Source: Ascaris suum
Lineage: Eukaryota; Nematoda; Chromadorea; Rhabditida; Ascarididae
Length of the DNA stretch: 64,000 nt
Assembly: GCA_013433145.1 (NCBI GenBank)
Contig: CM024188.1
Location: forward strand, 6,795,001-6,859,000
Direction of reading: 5' to 3'
In this document: positions 22,901 through 36,069 of the stretch, in pieces
How the letters are laid out: every line of letters starts with the position of its first letter
Numbering within the stretch: position 1 is the stretch's first letter
The notes under the pieces: generated by a model
Told to the model about the DNA's origin: nothing
The model's input: the letters and a program-made list of their open reading frames with translations, nothing else
Databases searched by the model: none
Program-made: the position numbers and the translations under genes

Positions 22901-23524
22901 TCAGCGTTGCAAAGACCCAAGTGAAGTGCAAAGGCAGTGTCCTGCAACGAGTGCAGTGTGAAGTAGTGGAAGAGTCTTTCGATTGTCGAAAGGAGCTACC
23001 ACAAACTTTTTGGTATGTAATTTGCAGAGTTTGTTCATTATTGAGTCCACCGAATACTTCCGGCCAGCTGGTTGATTCAAAGCGGATGAGGTTAGCGGTT
23101 TTCTGTCATAGTTTTCTTTCAGCACATTGCTCCACTAGTGATATTGATGCGTAATTAATCGAACGCGGCGACTGATTTAATGCTAGTCTTCAGTTTCATG
23201 CGCTTCCCTCATGCGCAGGTTTCGATGATGCGGTCATGTGCGATTGCGCGATGTTTTCGCTCGCGGGAAGATCAGGGATGAGACTCCACCGCACAACATG
23301 CTCACAGAGCTGTCGTCAGGTTGGTCGGAAGCGGCTACTGATTCGACACTAATCTTTTCTATGCGTTTCTTCAGTGCGCATTTGTAGAGGGTGCATGCAT
23401 GGTCGCCAAAGAAAAAAGCAGGCAATGTCCCGATGGGACGACATCATTTAATGCTTTATTGCAGGAGGTCTTTACAGCAATCTAAACGACATGAAAAGAA
23501 AGAAGTATGCGATAGGAGCCGCAT
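16943..23524. other. Intergenic stretch without recognised genes
   Basis: I see only short chance reading frames here. A frame at 22,153-22,422 (plus) is strongly hydrophobic, but T-rich DNA gives such peptides by chance and it has no splice support. A Cys-rich frame at about 21,400-21,560 matches nothing I know. A G-rich patch lies near 20,905-20,935. Confidence 0.4.
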
Positions 23525-23529
23525 TGACT

Positions 23530-23830
23530 GTCACGAAATACGAATAGAGGGGCCACGGATATGAGATGAATGGATGGAGAACAGAATACGAGAAAAACGG
23601 CGTCGGCTCTCGCGAAATACGAATAGAATGAAGGAGCCACGAATCTGAGGAAGATGGAATGAAAGCAATATGAGAGAAAGACGGCATCTGCTCGCGCAGA
23701 ATACGAGGGACCAGGGATTTGAGGAGGGGGGGGGGGGGAAGGGTGGAACGAAAGCAGTATGCGAGGAAAACAGCCTTAGCTCTCGCAAAATTTGAAAACA
23801 AAGAGGGATTGCGGAGCGACATCTGCAAAT
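23530..23830. repeat. Minisatellite, about 3.5 copies of an 80-95 bp unit
   Basis: Successive units start with ctctcgc/ctcgcgc-aaatacga and contain a gagccacga/gaccaggga block, a gaatggatgg/gatggaatg block and a final agcagtatgcgagg/agcaatatgagag block. Copies are diverged. One unit carries a G13 tract (23726-23738). The long minus-strand frame across it comes from the repeat. Confidence 0.7.
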
Positions 23831-23865
23831 TGTGTTGCTTGCACCACAGCGAAGATCGTTGACAT

Positions 23866-23902
23866 GCAACGATCAGCAAGGCCGCGTTTTTGGGAAGGTC
23901 CA
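23866..23902 (+). repeat. Dispersed repeat copy 2
   Basis: Matches 12097-12133 (atcagcaaggcc, cgtt, tgg-aaggtcc) with a few substitutions, in the same orientation. It lies directly after the minisatellite. Confidence 0.5.
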
Positions 23903-24559
23903 GTTTTTGAAAAGATGCAGCACGAGCTGGTTTCACTTTCGGTTTTAGCGTGCCTGGTATTTGAAATTTTTGTACCCATCTTAAGTAACTCAAGGCCTAT
24001 GGCAGATGTTCATTGGCTGCAATGAGAAAAGAATCGAGGGATATTCCAGACGAACCTGTTGCCAATCACATCCATTGACTCAAAGGTATGACAAGAACAC
24101 CCAACCGCTCACCCACGCAATCGAGCTTCAGGATAGCGGTGCGGATCTGGAATAGCCTCCTGGGAATTTGATTGCATTTGTACTTCGTCTAAAACGTCTC
24201 AGCTGCGCTCCATGGCATGAATGGTTTAATGAAAATTCGTCAGGGAGTGCCAGATTAGTCGGCTGATGCATAGGTGTGTCACATGTGCTCTGAAATGCTG
24301 CTTCCTGATATATTCTCTGACGATGTTTTTCAGATCATGCGCATTTGCGTTGCTGTTGTACTCTACTGCTTCACTGCAGTCTTCTTTGTTGTTCTGTGAA
24401 TAAGGATTCCTTCCAGTACGACAGTAGCCTGTGTTATACTTTTGCCAAAGATGCTCTTTGCTGTTCATATTCACATACTTTTGTATGTTTTCCCATTTCG
24501 GGACTGTTAACGAGTGATCTACGTTAAAAAGTGATCTGTTGTGATTAAATCAGTTTTAT

Positions 24560-24784
24560 GGTCGCAGTGATCGTGGTAACCTTCATTGTACTCTCATAGT
24601 TGTTTGATCTTGATGTGGTATCTCCCCCGTGTGGATTATGACCTCCCCATGCCTTCAGGGCCGTAGCCGAAGATATAAATAGGCTGCGGCCTTGCTTGCT
24701 AGGCAGTGTGTGTGTCCAGCAGTCCTCCTCGTGTAGCTCCCACGCCCGGCCACAGGGACATTGAAATAAATAAATAAATAAACA
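24560..24784 (+). mobile_element. Retroposon 3' end with (AAAT)n tail
   Basis: Ends in ggacattgaaataaataaat followed by further AAAT units, the type of tail left by CR1-like LINEs and their SINEs. It contains a small hairpin (ggccgtagcc / ggctgcggcc) about 100 bases before the tail. The same ending, gga..ttgaaataaataaat, occurs at 58,017-58,040. The 5' boundary is a guess. Confidence 0.45.
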
Positions 24785-24797
24785 AGAACACATTCAC

Positions 24798-24921
24798 CTT
24801 GTCCAGGCCGTCGGATCGGCTGTAGAGGTCGAATTTGTCCTGCCGATTGAACAATGTCCCTCCACTCTGAGCTGACCGTTCGATTTGAAGTTTGCAGCAC
24901 ATAGAAGCCACTGCAGTCATG
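24798..24921 (-). other. Candidate coding exon, unrecognised
   Basis: A strong acceptor (cgctttcag) and a donor (AAG|gtgaat) frame a segment whose reading frame begins MTAVASMCCK and ends RQDKFDLYSRSDGLDK. Third positions are C/G-rich in the second half, unlike the surroundings. A second frame across the same segment is also open, and I find no neighbouring exon, so a chance event or a fossil exon is possible. Confidence 0.25.
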
Positions 24922-25615
24922 CTGAAAGCGAGTACTCAAGGGAGGCAGCATTGTTGGAAATCGAGCATCATTAATATCAGACTTCTCGAACAAAGCTAAA
25001 AGTTTGGCGAGAAGTGGGCAGTTCTTTTCGTGGCTTCGAATCTCTTCGTGTGGATTGCAACAGGTTGGTCGTGTGCATGCTTCGGGAAAACTTGTTGGGG
25101 TGAGTTATATACAAAGAGCTACTAGGATGAGTGGTTTGCAAAAGAACACGTCTTGACTGCTCGCTCGCTTGTCTGTTACATATACGTGTGGCAGCTTTGA
25201 AATAAAAGTTACTTTCAAAAACTATACCGTCGTTGAAATTCTAAAATATTAGCCTTTTGAAATTATTCACTCACAAAGTTAACATTCTTGGTGATTTCTT
25301 GTGCAGTCCATGGTTTATTTTTGTGGTTGAGAAATAGCAGGAAAAATCTCGGTACTGTTGTACATGTATGTGTCAGTTCAGCATTATTAATGTGTGTTGA
25401 TGTATGTTTACGAACGTATACTTTTGCGAAGGATTGTTGCAGTTTTTCGGCGCAGAGAAATTAACGATTTCGAGTTTGCATTCAGGAAAATGGCAGTTTT
25501 GGCTTAAGAAATTGGCTAAATGAGTGTCTTTCAGGTTTTCATGAACAGTTAATCTCACATACGTGCTGAAGCATTTCTGAATCCTATTTGCATCTAAAAC
25601 TGATACTTGCATATG

Positions 25616-25936
25616 CTAGAATGGTACTAGTTCGTCTGCACACATCCCAAACGCTGACAGATATGCTGGTGAATCGAAGTTGATGCGATAGGTGCCTGCA
25701 TCCTCATGTGTTTGGGCTGCAACGATCGTCCTACCAGGAGGAGAGAGAATGAGCTTTTCTGACTTTTTGGAGACTGTACGAGCGGTTGGGCAAAAGGGAG
25801 AGAGCTTGAAGTTCAGATAACGTTCAATAGACGATGGACGCATTGTTGCGTCGGTCATACAGCTTTTCTTCGCTTTGCTGTGACTTGGGATGAATGTACA
25901 TGATGTGTGAAATATCCCACTGGTTCGCGTTTCCAT
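25616..25936 (-). other. Unrecognised 106-codon open frame
   Basis: Starts with ATG (METRTSGIFH) and ends ADELVPF-stop. Codon choice is mixed rather than AT-extreme, which is mildly coding-like. There is no known domain, no partner exons and an overlapping second open frame, so this may be chance. Confidence 0.2.
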
Positions 25937-28900
25937 GCATGCCGCAAGAATGTGGATCGTCGTAAAGCAGTAATCGTTGTTCGAAGAACGCTGCGTTCAG
26001 TGAACAACCAACGCATAACCTACACAGATATTTGCAAACTATTCTCCTTAGGCTGGGGATAGGGATGTGGGGAAGCACCTGAACGGACTTTTCTTCGAAG
26101 ACATTTCTAGTGTTATATAGGGCTATAATCAGCGAAAGGATGCATTTGAGTTGAACGGTGGGGAGGGGAGAATGGACGCCTAAATAATATCCTGGAGGGA
26201 AAGAGAGATGCATTCAAGCGAAATGTACAGATTATGGCCGGCAATATCTGGCTAAGCGTTGAGTAGCCTCATTTTTTTGGGACGATTAGCCTCATTTGGG
26301 AAAGCTGCTGTTGATACGAACGTGGCCTCAGTTTCATTGATCCATGACTCCCTTGCTGAAAGAGTTTACGCAGCAAATTTCGCGCTTCCTTCAATTGCGA
26401 GAATCGAGCGATTTTCATTTCTGTCATAGCTGAGGATGGAAAAGCGAAATTTATGAGCTGTTGAAAACAGCTAAAATTTTTTAATTGGTTGGATATATTT
26501 TTGCCATATTTCATGACCTTTTATACTCGCAACCAATTGTTTCAACTGAATGAATGTTATTCATGGTAGAAGCTATTATCTACATTCAGCCTCTAAATGG
26601 CTGTGACCTTTGTACTATCGTTATAACGTAATAAAGCAACTTGCTCTGAAAACATCGCTCACAGCGTGCCGATCTCAGTGTTCATGATTTGTTCACCAAT
26701 GCTGCAAGTCGTATTTTCTCATTGGCTAGTGGGAGAGATGGGTGGATGATAAATGGTTGGAGTGACAGATGAGGGCAAAAGGGATGAACAAAAGCACCTG
26801 TGACGGTGCGTTCAAATGACTCCACTTTTATAATCAAAGCTATTTAGACAAGGAAACTGCTTGCATGTATCTAAGTTAACGTGTCCGTTCATCCACATTT
26901 GCAAAGGTTCAAGGAATTGTCTTCGTGGAATCCCACGGAGTGAATCTTTTGCACAGCATAAGGCCCCACCTGTAAACTTCGAAAAGCGCGACACATATTT
27001 AACCAACTATATGAAGATGGGATGTTGAGCACCGTCCATAATGATTGTTGCTTAGGTGATTACCGATGAAATGCGTAATCTTTCTTGCAAGCGGACGTTA
27101 CTGCCGGCTCCGACGATCCTCCAAGATGTAATGAATCCGAACAGTCTGGCTAGAAGCGCTTGATTATGGTCTATCGTGGTTTTTTTGTGCGTAGAAGTAA
27201 GTGCATGAAAAAACTTCAGGTGGTTTAGTGCTGCGATGTGCGACAACGAATTGTGAGACGCTAGAATTGTATGTATAAGTGCGTGAAAAAAAATGAATTG
27301 AAAAGAGCGAAAACCTCATGCGGTTTCAAGTTTGCGCCTTTTTTTTCAAAATTGGGGGAGGGTGCCTGCGGTGGGGCTTTTCGCTAATTTTAAACCGATG
27401 CCCCCACCTGAGGCACTCGAAAAATCTTTTTGTGCTGCCACTTAAAACTGCGTGCTTCGCACCTGTGCCATTCAAACACAAACTGCTCTCGCAAGGAGTT
27501 TTGTTGGCCGCCTTTTCGTCACCATCCGGTGGGTGCGGAGTTTGCACAAACAATTTTGACATAGCCTTAAATTTGCTATAAGTTTTTGGGGAGACACTCA
27601 CTGAAGGTGGTATTTGACTACTAGGAAAAACAGCATCCACGAGAGGACAGCATGTTTACCATTGCTTCAAAGTCAGCCAGTATCAACAACAGACCTGACA
27701 GAACTGCTAACGATGGCATCTGTTCAATACACAAAGTCCTATGTTGAAGAAACAATGCGTTGTAGCAAGTACTCGGGCTATAAGTCGTAGCTGATTGGCA
27801 TGGAGGACAATGGGGTGAGGGAGTTTTGGGAAGGAGGAGGCTGAACCCTGGTGTGACTATTTTCATGTTGGAGGCGGTTTTCATGATAGTCTGCTCATCC
27901 TCTCCCCTCCTTCGTTCCTTCCCTGCCACTCTTCCATACCGAATGAACGAGGGGATGTACTTCAAACCGGATGCGTTCTCGAGATTTGTGCAATTTACTC
28001 TAGCTGAACGGGAACGAATGAATTCCGCCCTGGCGTTACTGGCTTATAGGAGCCCGATTTTCTTAATTTTTTCGAGAGAATTTCAAATAGGGCACCAACC
28101 GTGTTAAAAAGTGTAAACACCTTATTCGGAAGCTATCTGCTTGAATGTGAGTGTAACGTAAAAATTATAGGAGATAAAAATAGCATGTGAACTGCCGATT
28201 AAGCGTCGTGCTTATATAGCGACCATCTGATAGCTATTTCGTTCCCGTTTTTGGACCATCTCGCAGCACATCCCCATCGAAACGCAATAGCGCATTATGG
28301 TTGGCTTATTCATAGAGTGCTGTTGTATTTTTGTTCTCTTCGCACTGTGTTGCTTGTCGTTTCTTGGAATAAACACACGTTTTTCGAAGGGCGACATTAC
28401 AATCGAGGTTGTGCTGCTGTCGAGTATTCGCCTTTTGCAGTAATCTTCGATGCTTTCGCGTAGACGAAAATGATAAAAATATTTATCTTTGAAGAAAGAA
28501 ACCTATTCTTCTTATTATTCTAGTGACTGCGTGCGTTTGCATAATTCGAAACACAACATTCATGCAAACAGTAGCTTTTCTTGAGAATTAAACGCGCGGA
28601 GACAGTTCAAGAATTGATATACTCATCTTGGGGTTACAGCTGATGAGCGTGCAGTAAAGAAAGCTTCGAGATTTCCGGTACCGTCTCTTCGACGTCTTGA
28701 TACCGTAACACACTGAAATCGAAGGGAGGAAAGGGACTGCTTGTTTCCTTTTTGTCGTGAATATACAGATGTGATCAAAACGAAAATAAGACTTCGATAA
28801 TGGATATTGGAGAATTTATTACGTCGAAGTGATGTTATGTTGATTGCCGACATTCTGTTTCAAATATCTAACAGAGACACACGTTTTGGACCTCGGCAAG

Positions 28901-31900
28901 TGATATAAAACCAATGTAAGAGAAGAGGTTTGGGTGAATAGGGATTTTTCATGGTGGAAACTGTAGGTGTTGACAGTAGGCCGTACTTTTCCTTTGAAGC
29001 AAGATAAGTAGTGAAGTAAACTGCAGGGCAAGTCGCTGCCCGTGAAACTTGGCGTCTTTCACTCTCGAAATCGTCGACAAATCCTTCGGAAAAAAATCGG
29101 CTGTGTCGCCAGCAGCGCAGTCAGCCTTTATTTCCTACCTCAGATATTTATATTTGGTTCCCTTAGCGGAACGGTTGAAAATCGTCGTTGTTAGGATCTG
29201 CTAAAATTCGAGTTGCTGTGCAGTTAACGGTGCATTCAGTTGATTGTTGGTAAAAGCCAATGCTAGGGTAGGACATAGGAAGGTGTTGTTGGTCTTTAAA
29301 GGTCGGCAGGTCGGCACTCACCAGGCTGAAAGATCCAGACATTTTATTTGAAATGTTCCGCGTGATCGCCGAAAACGATCCACATGTTCGTGTACTGAAG
29401 TGTTGTTTCTACTGGAATCTCCAGCAGGTTGTGAATTATCGCCCTCTGTCTTTTATGGCCATTGTAAGCACAATGTTTGCACCAATAAGCGCATCTGCTT
29501 AAATCTATCTTCACTAAGGAATCGTGAGGGGAGCGAGGGAGGAGGCAAATGACAGAGAGACCTATATCCTCGAACCTTTGGGAAGGAAGGACGACATTTT
29601 ATTATCTGCACTGCATAAATGCCCACGGAGGTCCCAGAACTTACTGCACTCATCGTCCGAGCAGTTACACCTTGATACACCTTCACACTAGAAGTATATT
29701 TGACCCAGCTTTCAGCTGTCTTAGGACCCTCCATCCCTTACAGAATGGTTCACTCCTTCACGTTCCCCCTGAATCAAACGAATTCCAACTTTTTGGGACC
29801 ATAAGAATGCTCAACGGAGTTTTTTCCGACGTCTTAAAGGCTTCACAGTGTCTCGCATTGAAACTGGTTGGTGGTTTGTGTTAGGAATGAGGATGAAATG
29901 TTTGACTGACGTTTCTATTTCCACTCCATCGCATCGTGGTGCACAGAAATTTTCGCTGTATCGTAAAGAGTAATTGATTTGTTTGTTGTGAGCATGTTAG
30001 AAGGTCAATGCTGCTAAGTGTCGCGGCGCTCTAGTTATATTGCGTACTGAGCAGACAGACGAAGTTGTTATGTTATTCTTTGGCACAGCAGTACTGCAAC
30101 CTTTGTTGTCCTTTTCTGCAAGTTGATCCGATACTTCGAACCGTCTCAACCTCAGCTATCATTTCCTGTCAGGAATTTAATCAACCGCAACACACGCAAC
30201 AATTACAATCCTCTGGCAGTATTTTCAGAACTTCCTAATTTCAGGGCCACCACAACTTTTTTTTGCATAACCTCAGTTTTCTTGTGTTCCACGAATGCAA
30301 TAGTAGACTGCGTTGCACTAGCTCAAATTTTCCCTACTTCATCACCTTAATTAGTTTCCGCATTCCAAAATATGAATACCTAACGTTTTGTTCCATTTCA
30401 TTGAAGGACCTTGTTCTATCTGCTTAACACTGTAATTTCTGTATGAAGTTATACCAGCAACGGTTACTAGCAGTAAGATCCTCGCGGGAATAAGTTTTAG
30501 TGGCACTGTTGAACACACATAGGTAAATTTATTCTTCAGCGAAATGATTTCAAAAATTCAGTTTATTTTTCTCTCAGACGTCTTGTTTCCGTACTTCATT
30601 ATGAAGATGCTTTGTAAAGGTTTTAGTTTCTTTCGCCGAGAACATTAGGAACTTCTTGCAACCCAGCTTTTGCTTATATATAGATGTCTGGCAATACTGT
30701 TTTTGGAAAGGATTTTTTGAAGACCCCGAGTTTTAGGAAGTTCTGCCTTCACACCTCTCCCTCCCCCCCCCTCCCTCCCCTCGAAAAAAATTCGTTGGAG
30801 AACACCAAAGCTCGAGAAGGTTCTAGTCGATCCGGGCTCTGATTTTCGGTATTCACAATGGCAACGTTATTGCGTAGTGTATTTCTTGAAGATAAATTCA
30901 TATCTGTCGGAACACATTCTTCGAAACTCAGGGATTTTCCTTCAAATGATCGGACGTGGATTCCTTCTGCACATCAATTGGCAGTGTGCCTTCATCACAT
31001 CAAGAAGACTAGCAGAACGATTACAAATTTGCAGTCGTCATCTTTCGAGTATGTTTGGCTTTTTTTCCGAACTGTTATGAAACCCTTCCAACGATGAACT
31101 TTTCACTGTCGCGGTTTATCAGATTTCTTTGTAAATAGGACACCAGAGCATATTGGATATTCTGATTGTTTCTCCGTGATTTTCTCCGGAATCGGAAGTC
31201 TCACCCGGAATGTTGAAAATTCGGTCTTTCTCTGGATCAACCGAAACGTTTACTCTTCTCAGAATCAACATGCGATCATTTTATTAGATCCATCATCGAA
31301 CGTTTTCGAGGTTCAAAACAAAGGAAACCGAATAAAGGGTTACGCGACCTTTTTTCTCATGTTGTTAGAAGCGAATTTCTCAGCGCTTTTATAGAAACGT
31401 TGAGAAGCTAAACGTTCTCGAGTGAAATGAAGATTGCAAACCCGTAATCTATGTAAGCAATTTGAGAAGCTGAAGACGTGTTTAAGGCGTCTGAACAAAT
31501 ATGAGGCGCTTTTTTTCGACGTCAGAAAAAATGAGCACACAGAAGGAAAGTTTGCGGACCGAAGAGTGACAGCTGATGAAATCAATTAAAAGTTCTAATG
31601 TTGACGTGTTAAATATTTCAGTCATTCGAATCACGCAAATAACGACCCTAAACTTCAGCATCATAAGCACATAACGAGGTACTACGGTCTGTTTACTTGT
31701 GAAACGTTGTGCGATTTTCGTTTGTCTTCATGGGTACCTACAGAAAATGAAGCAATATGAGCAAGTCATATGTGCAAAACCACCTTTTTTCGTGCATTTT
31801 TGTTGTACAGCTGAGCGGAAACTGTGTTTGCCCGTATCAACTATTGATTAATGAATATCTAACCAAAAGCACAAAATAGATGAAGGGAAGGGCAAGTAAT

Positions 31901-34900
31901 TTCTTTGAAGAACCAATTTCTTCTTGAAGAAACACATTTCCTTCTAAGCATCAAATCAGAGTAACCGAATGAACCGACAAGCATTTACGGCATACAATTG
32001 CTCGTTTATTTATTTATTTGTTTATCAATGCAGCATTTAATGTTTAGTTAAAAGGCAATGAAAATCTAGAGAAAGAAAACAGACTAAGTTGAATTAAACG
32101 AGTCGAGAGACAAAAACTACGTGGCGAGTAAACGAAGTCTTCTGAAAAAGCAGCTTTCTTGGCCACTTTCGTTTTCAATCTAACAGGTTTTTTTTTTGCT
32201 CTCAGCGTTCAAAATCTCTTCCGATTCGAATTTTTGAAAACCTCTCCTGATGCAACTTTGCGCTTACGCCTCTCGCAGTTCTTCTAGTGATCTGTTTCTT
32301 CTACACTCCTTTGGCGAAATCTTTTGTCAAATAATTCTCTTAGCTAATTTTTCCCACTTCATAATAACAGATCATCTTCGTGCATGGATTTGCACTCCGT
32401 TCTCTGTGAAGATGCAAAAGTCCCATGCGGAGACGAGGGATTTACCGCTCTTCCTGCGAGGCGGCAAATGGAAAAAGCAAAAGCATGAACCATAGCTCCT
32501 GCTGACCACGAATTGATTTCTACGTGTGGGAGCGGTTCTCTCCCCCCTGCATGCTTCCACCCGTACTAGGTTAAAAGATCATCACCACCGCACGGACAAG
32601 ATAGTTTGGGTCAACGGAGGTAGGGAAGGGGTGGGGGGGGTGGGAGGGAAGGGAAGGGATGGGGAGAGGAGAGTTATTTGCACCAAGAAAAGACATTTAT
32701 TTTGGAATTTTCTTGTGCCATTACAAACCATCTACACAATGTTGAGTACTGTTTAGTCACTTTCAGGCATTGGTTACACATGTCGAACTGATAACAGATG
32801 GTGTCGAGCCACTCCAATTATCTATGGGGAGGGGCGGCATATCATGCCAGGACGAACGCAATAGCGGGTGTTGTTCCATCAGCACACATCAGGTTATCAT
32901 AAAAACCTATCACTCGTCGTAATTTTCACGCACTTGACATTTTAGTGCAATCAATGTATTAGCACACGAGATACCCGCTATTAGCATTGTGATTCCTGAG
33001 AATTACCCACAAGTTGTATACGACACCTCTCGGTCAGGTGAGTGCTTCCTCTGATTTTGCCATCAAAACAAGGGCCGTGGCGTTCAATATTTGCTTGTGT
33101 AAATTGCGTGAATGTGAGCACAAAGTGGCGACGTGTGTGTTGACACAATGACGATGCGCTCGGGCAAGCTTAACATCTCTCACATTTCACCGTCTTCAGT
33201 ATAGATAAAAGCTGCACGTATTTTTCCTCAACTACTCTATAGCTTTCAAATTTTTATCGACTGTGCTCATTACTGTTGCGCTCCACTCCTACCAGCTGTA
33301 CTCTGCTTTCCTATAAGAATTTATGTGCACCTTGTGTTGTCTGCATCTTTGCACTGCAACGAAAAAACGCATGAAGATGTCGGTGTATACACTGTATGTG
33401 CGTATGTGGGGAGGGGATAGGGAGAGGGGGTGTGTAGGTTTGTCTTAATCTTGCGCCTAGCAATTTGTGCTTCAATCAGTGGTCGTGCTACCTTCATCTT
33501 CTGCTGGCTTCCCTCATTGCGAAAGCAGGTTAATGTTTCATTGAGTGTTTTTTAAAACTATTGTTGACGTAATCACTAAAAGCTATGATTATCTACAGCT
33601 TAGTTTTCGATACTTGTGATAACTGCTTTCAAGTTGTTTCATAAAAACATGTCATTTCAAGGAGTTTTTCATTGCAAATGCTTCTTGCGTTAGATGTGAA
33701 CTGCTGCTGATCACTCATCAGTGATGCGCATTTCGATCAGAAGTATGTTTCTGTGGGGCATCGCCGAGTAAAACAGTCTGCTTTCTATATAACATCGCTC
33801 AACGCTGTGCGTTTCTAATAAGGGAGTCGTGTCGACATATTTCGTATTAGATGCGACTTGCAGATATTTTTTATCACTTCTTGTGGAATGATAATCAGAA
33901 AAGCGAATAATCTCTAGCTCCCATTATTGGTGAAGTAAGTTATGTGTTGTAAGAGGGCACTATAGAGCTGATGAACTTGCTTAGGGAGGGAATCCTCCCA
34001 ACGGCACAATCCACCACTCTTACTATAAAACAAACAATTTATTTCACATATAGCGGTCCATGTCTGTGGAAGTTGGCCTTTCTTCTTCTGCACAAAAAGG
34101 ATTGGTCGCAAGGGTAACTTACCTAGCACATATTTTATGGAGGTAAGGGATGCGTACACACCAAACATAAGAAATAATCTGACATTCGTTGCATCGCATC
34201 TATTATCTAACGGAGTGATTTACAGAGCGTGGCAAATACTTTATGCTTAGATATGCTTATCAATACTGTTTTACACTTTGCGTTTCAGATGTGAATAGGG
34301 ATGCCTGTTATTCTCCCCTCCCCCCCCCCCCCCCCCCCCCCCCTCCTGTCTTGGTCATTCGTAATTCTCCTATGTTTGCCGATCGTAATGTTCATGTAGT
34401 GAAAACGAATCGAGGTTATTGTACGCTTCCATAGTGAGTTGTCAAGGACAAGTTCCACGTAATATTCTTCAATCGTTATCTATCTTTATGGTATATTGGC
34501 TTGTAATTTTGTACTGAATAGTCGAGCAGTTCCGTTACGTACGCCTCGAAATTGTGATCTGGTCAAGAGGCCGGTCAGTCGCTAGCAACAATGTTATGTT
34601 GTCCCATAAATGCGATTGATCGGCTCGCATGACTTCTCAGCCACAAACTAGTATACATAAACAACATTGTACTGTGCTTCAACGGAACTGGCTGTGGAAC
34701 CAAAATTTCCTGTTAAGCTTTCGTAATTTAAGCGTCACTTATTCTTGAAAGATAATAGCGAATTTTGCGGATGGGAGAGGGGGAGGGGAACTCAAGTACT
34801 AAATTTTATAGGTTTAGCTTCAATTGTTAGCCAGATGAGATTATGGATGCACGCGTAGAGGTGCATAAATACGCGTGGGAACTATACGCACAAACAACAC

Positions 34901-35656
34901 TGCAGTAGTGCGATTTTTACAGAAATTGCTCAAGGATATGAAGAGGAAGTGGGTGGTCTTCATCCTTATGAGAAGCAATGAACGAATTTGCACCTTTTGC
35001 AGTGTGCTCATGTTGATATTACATGACGCCATTATTGCGCTGCTACGTTTGATACATTATCTCATAGGTCTTAAGGCGTATTCTGCATTCGGTGCACGCA
35101 TCGTTGAACCGGCTGCTTTCTGCCTGGTGCGGGTGAATTGCTACTCGCGAGGGAGGGAGATGGAATTGGTAGATGAGTGGATTTAGGGTGGCGTTGCGAG
35201 TGTGCGCTTGTAAGTCGTTAAGTGTACGATCCTTGAAGCCTCAATATCCGGATACTGCATGAGCTAATCTGTGCTTCGTTGATGTCTGAAATGCAGCATT
35301 CCTTTAAGTTATGCTTTTCGTCATCCTCTCCTAGTATGAATCACTTTGGTCCGATTTCGCAGCGCGAAAAATTGCCTCGTGCACTTTTTAATTATTATTA
35401 GCCAAAGAAGAAAAAGTTCCCAGAAAGTTGGGGAGAGAAAGAATTGAGTTTTCAGAAGTGCCTTCCTTGTTTATTCGTTTGTATCTCTGTCTAGTTATTT
35501 ATTCGCAGACCAAATATGTTTGGCGTTATTTTGTTCATTGCACAGTTTGCGATGCAGTTTTCCTCATATTCTCATATATTCTTCGAAAATACTTCAATAA
35601 TAGGTCTTCCAGTATGCATCATCTTCATTCTTCACTATCACTTTCCGTTGTTACAG
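25937..35656. other. Intergenic stretch without recognised genes
   Basis: I find no supported gene. A patch at about 27,330-27,600 is open on both strands and looks like a repeat fragment. G/C-rich homopurine stretches occur at about 30,750-30,780 and 32,615-32,665. A (TTTA)n run at 32,002-32,020 may be the tail of a minus-strand retroposon. Confidence 0.4.
34320..34343 (+). repeat. Poly-C tract (C24)
   Basis: The longest homopolymer of the window: 24 cytosines preceded by CTCCCCT. It yields a false poly-proline reading frame. Confidence 0.97.
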
Positions 35657-35724
35657 CGTCTACCGTTCGCCGTCGATGGTGGATAGTCTTGTAAAAATGA
35701 ACAAGGATTACAACGGACCACCTA
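35657..35724 (+). other. Possible 5' leader exon of the Cbl gene with an upstream ATG
   Basis: Framed by ttgttacag and a good donor (CCTA|gtaagg). It contains an ATG at 35676 reading MVDSLVKMNKDYNGPP. If spliced to the tcagcag acceptor just before the Cbl start (exon from 36066), this frame ends after two Arg codons in a TGA that overlaps the Cbl ATG. This is inference only; no transcript data are available. Confidence 0.3.
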
Positions 35725-36069
35725 GTAAGGGTGGAGGTGCTTGTGTTCAACCATTAGACTATGTTTATTTTGTTGTTTCTTTGCCGTGCCTTTTCCACAT
35801 CAGTTGTTAAAGAGGATTACGAACAGTTAGGATTAGAGGGATTCGTTGAAGCATGATAGAGAGAAAGGGATTCGTTGGGTTCACTTCGCACAGATGGTAA
35901 TCCTTTCAGCTGGGTTTTTGTTAAAGCCTTTGAATTGCTTTATGGCAGTTACCTTCTTATTTGAAAGCTGTTATATAACTTCTACTTTTGGCGCCTTTTT
36001 CCGTTGGCATAAAACACATGTTCTGATAGCATGCGTTCAGTTGATTAACCGGAAGTTGTCAGCAGGACG

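Noticed and set aside
23472..23993. 173-codon minus-strand ORF, the longest in the window
   Set aside because: It lies across the minisatellite; its periodic peptide reflects the DNA repeat, not a protein family.
24798..24860. Similarity of KFDLYSRSD to the C-terminal region of inositol oxygenase
   Set aside because: Only about seven residues match, the context before and after does not, and no PYYQ-type continuation exists downstream.
34243..34434. ORF with a poly-proline stretch
   Set aside because: The prolines come from the C24 homopolymer; there is no splice or family support.
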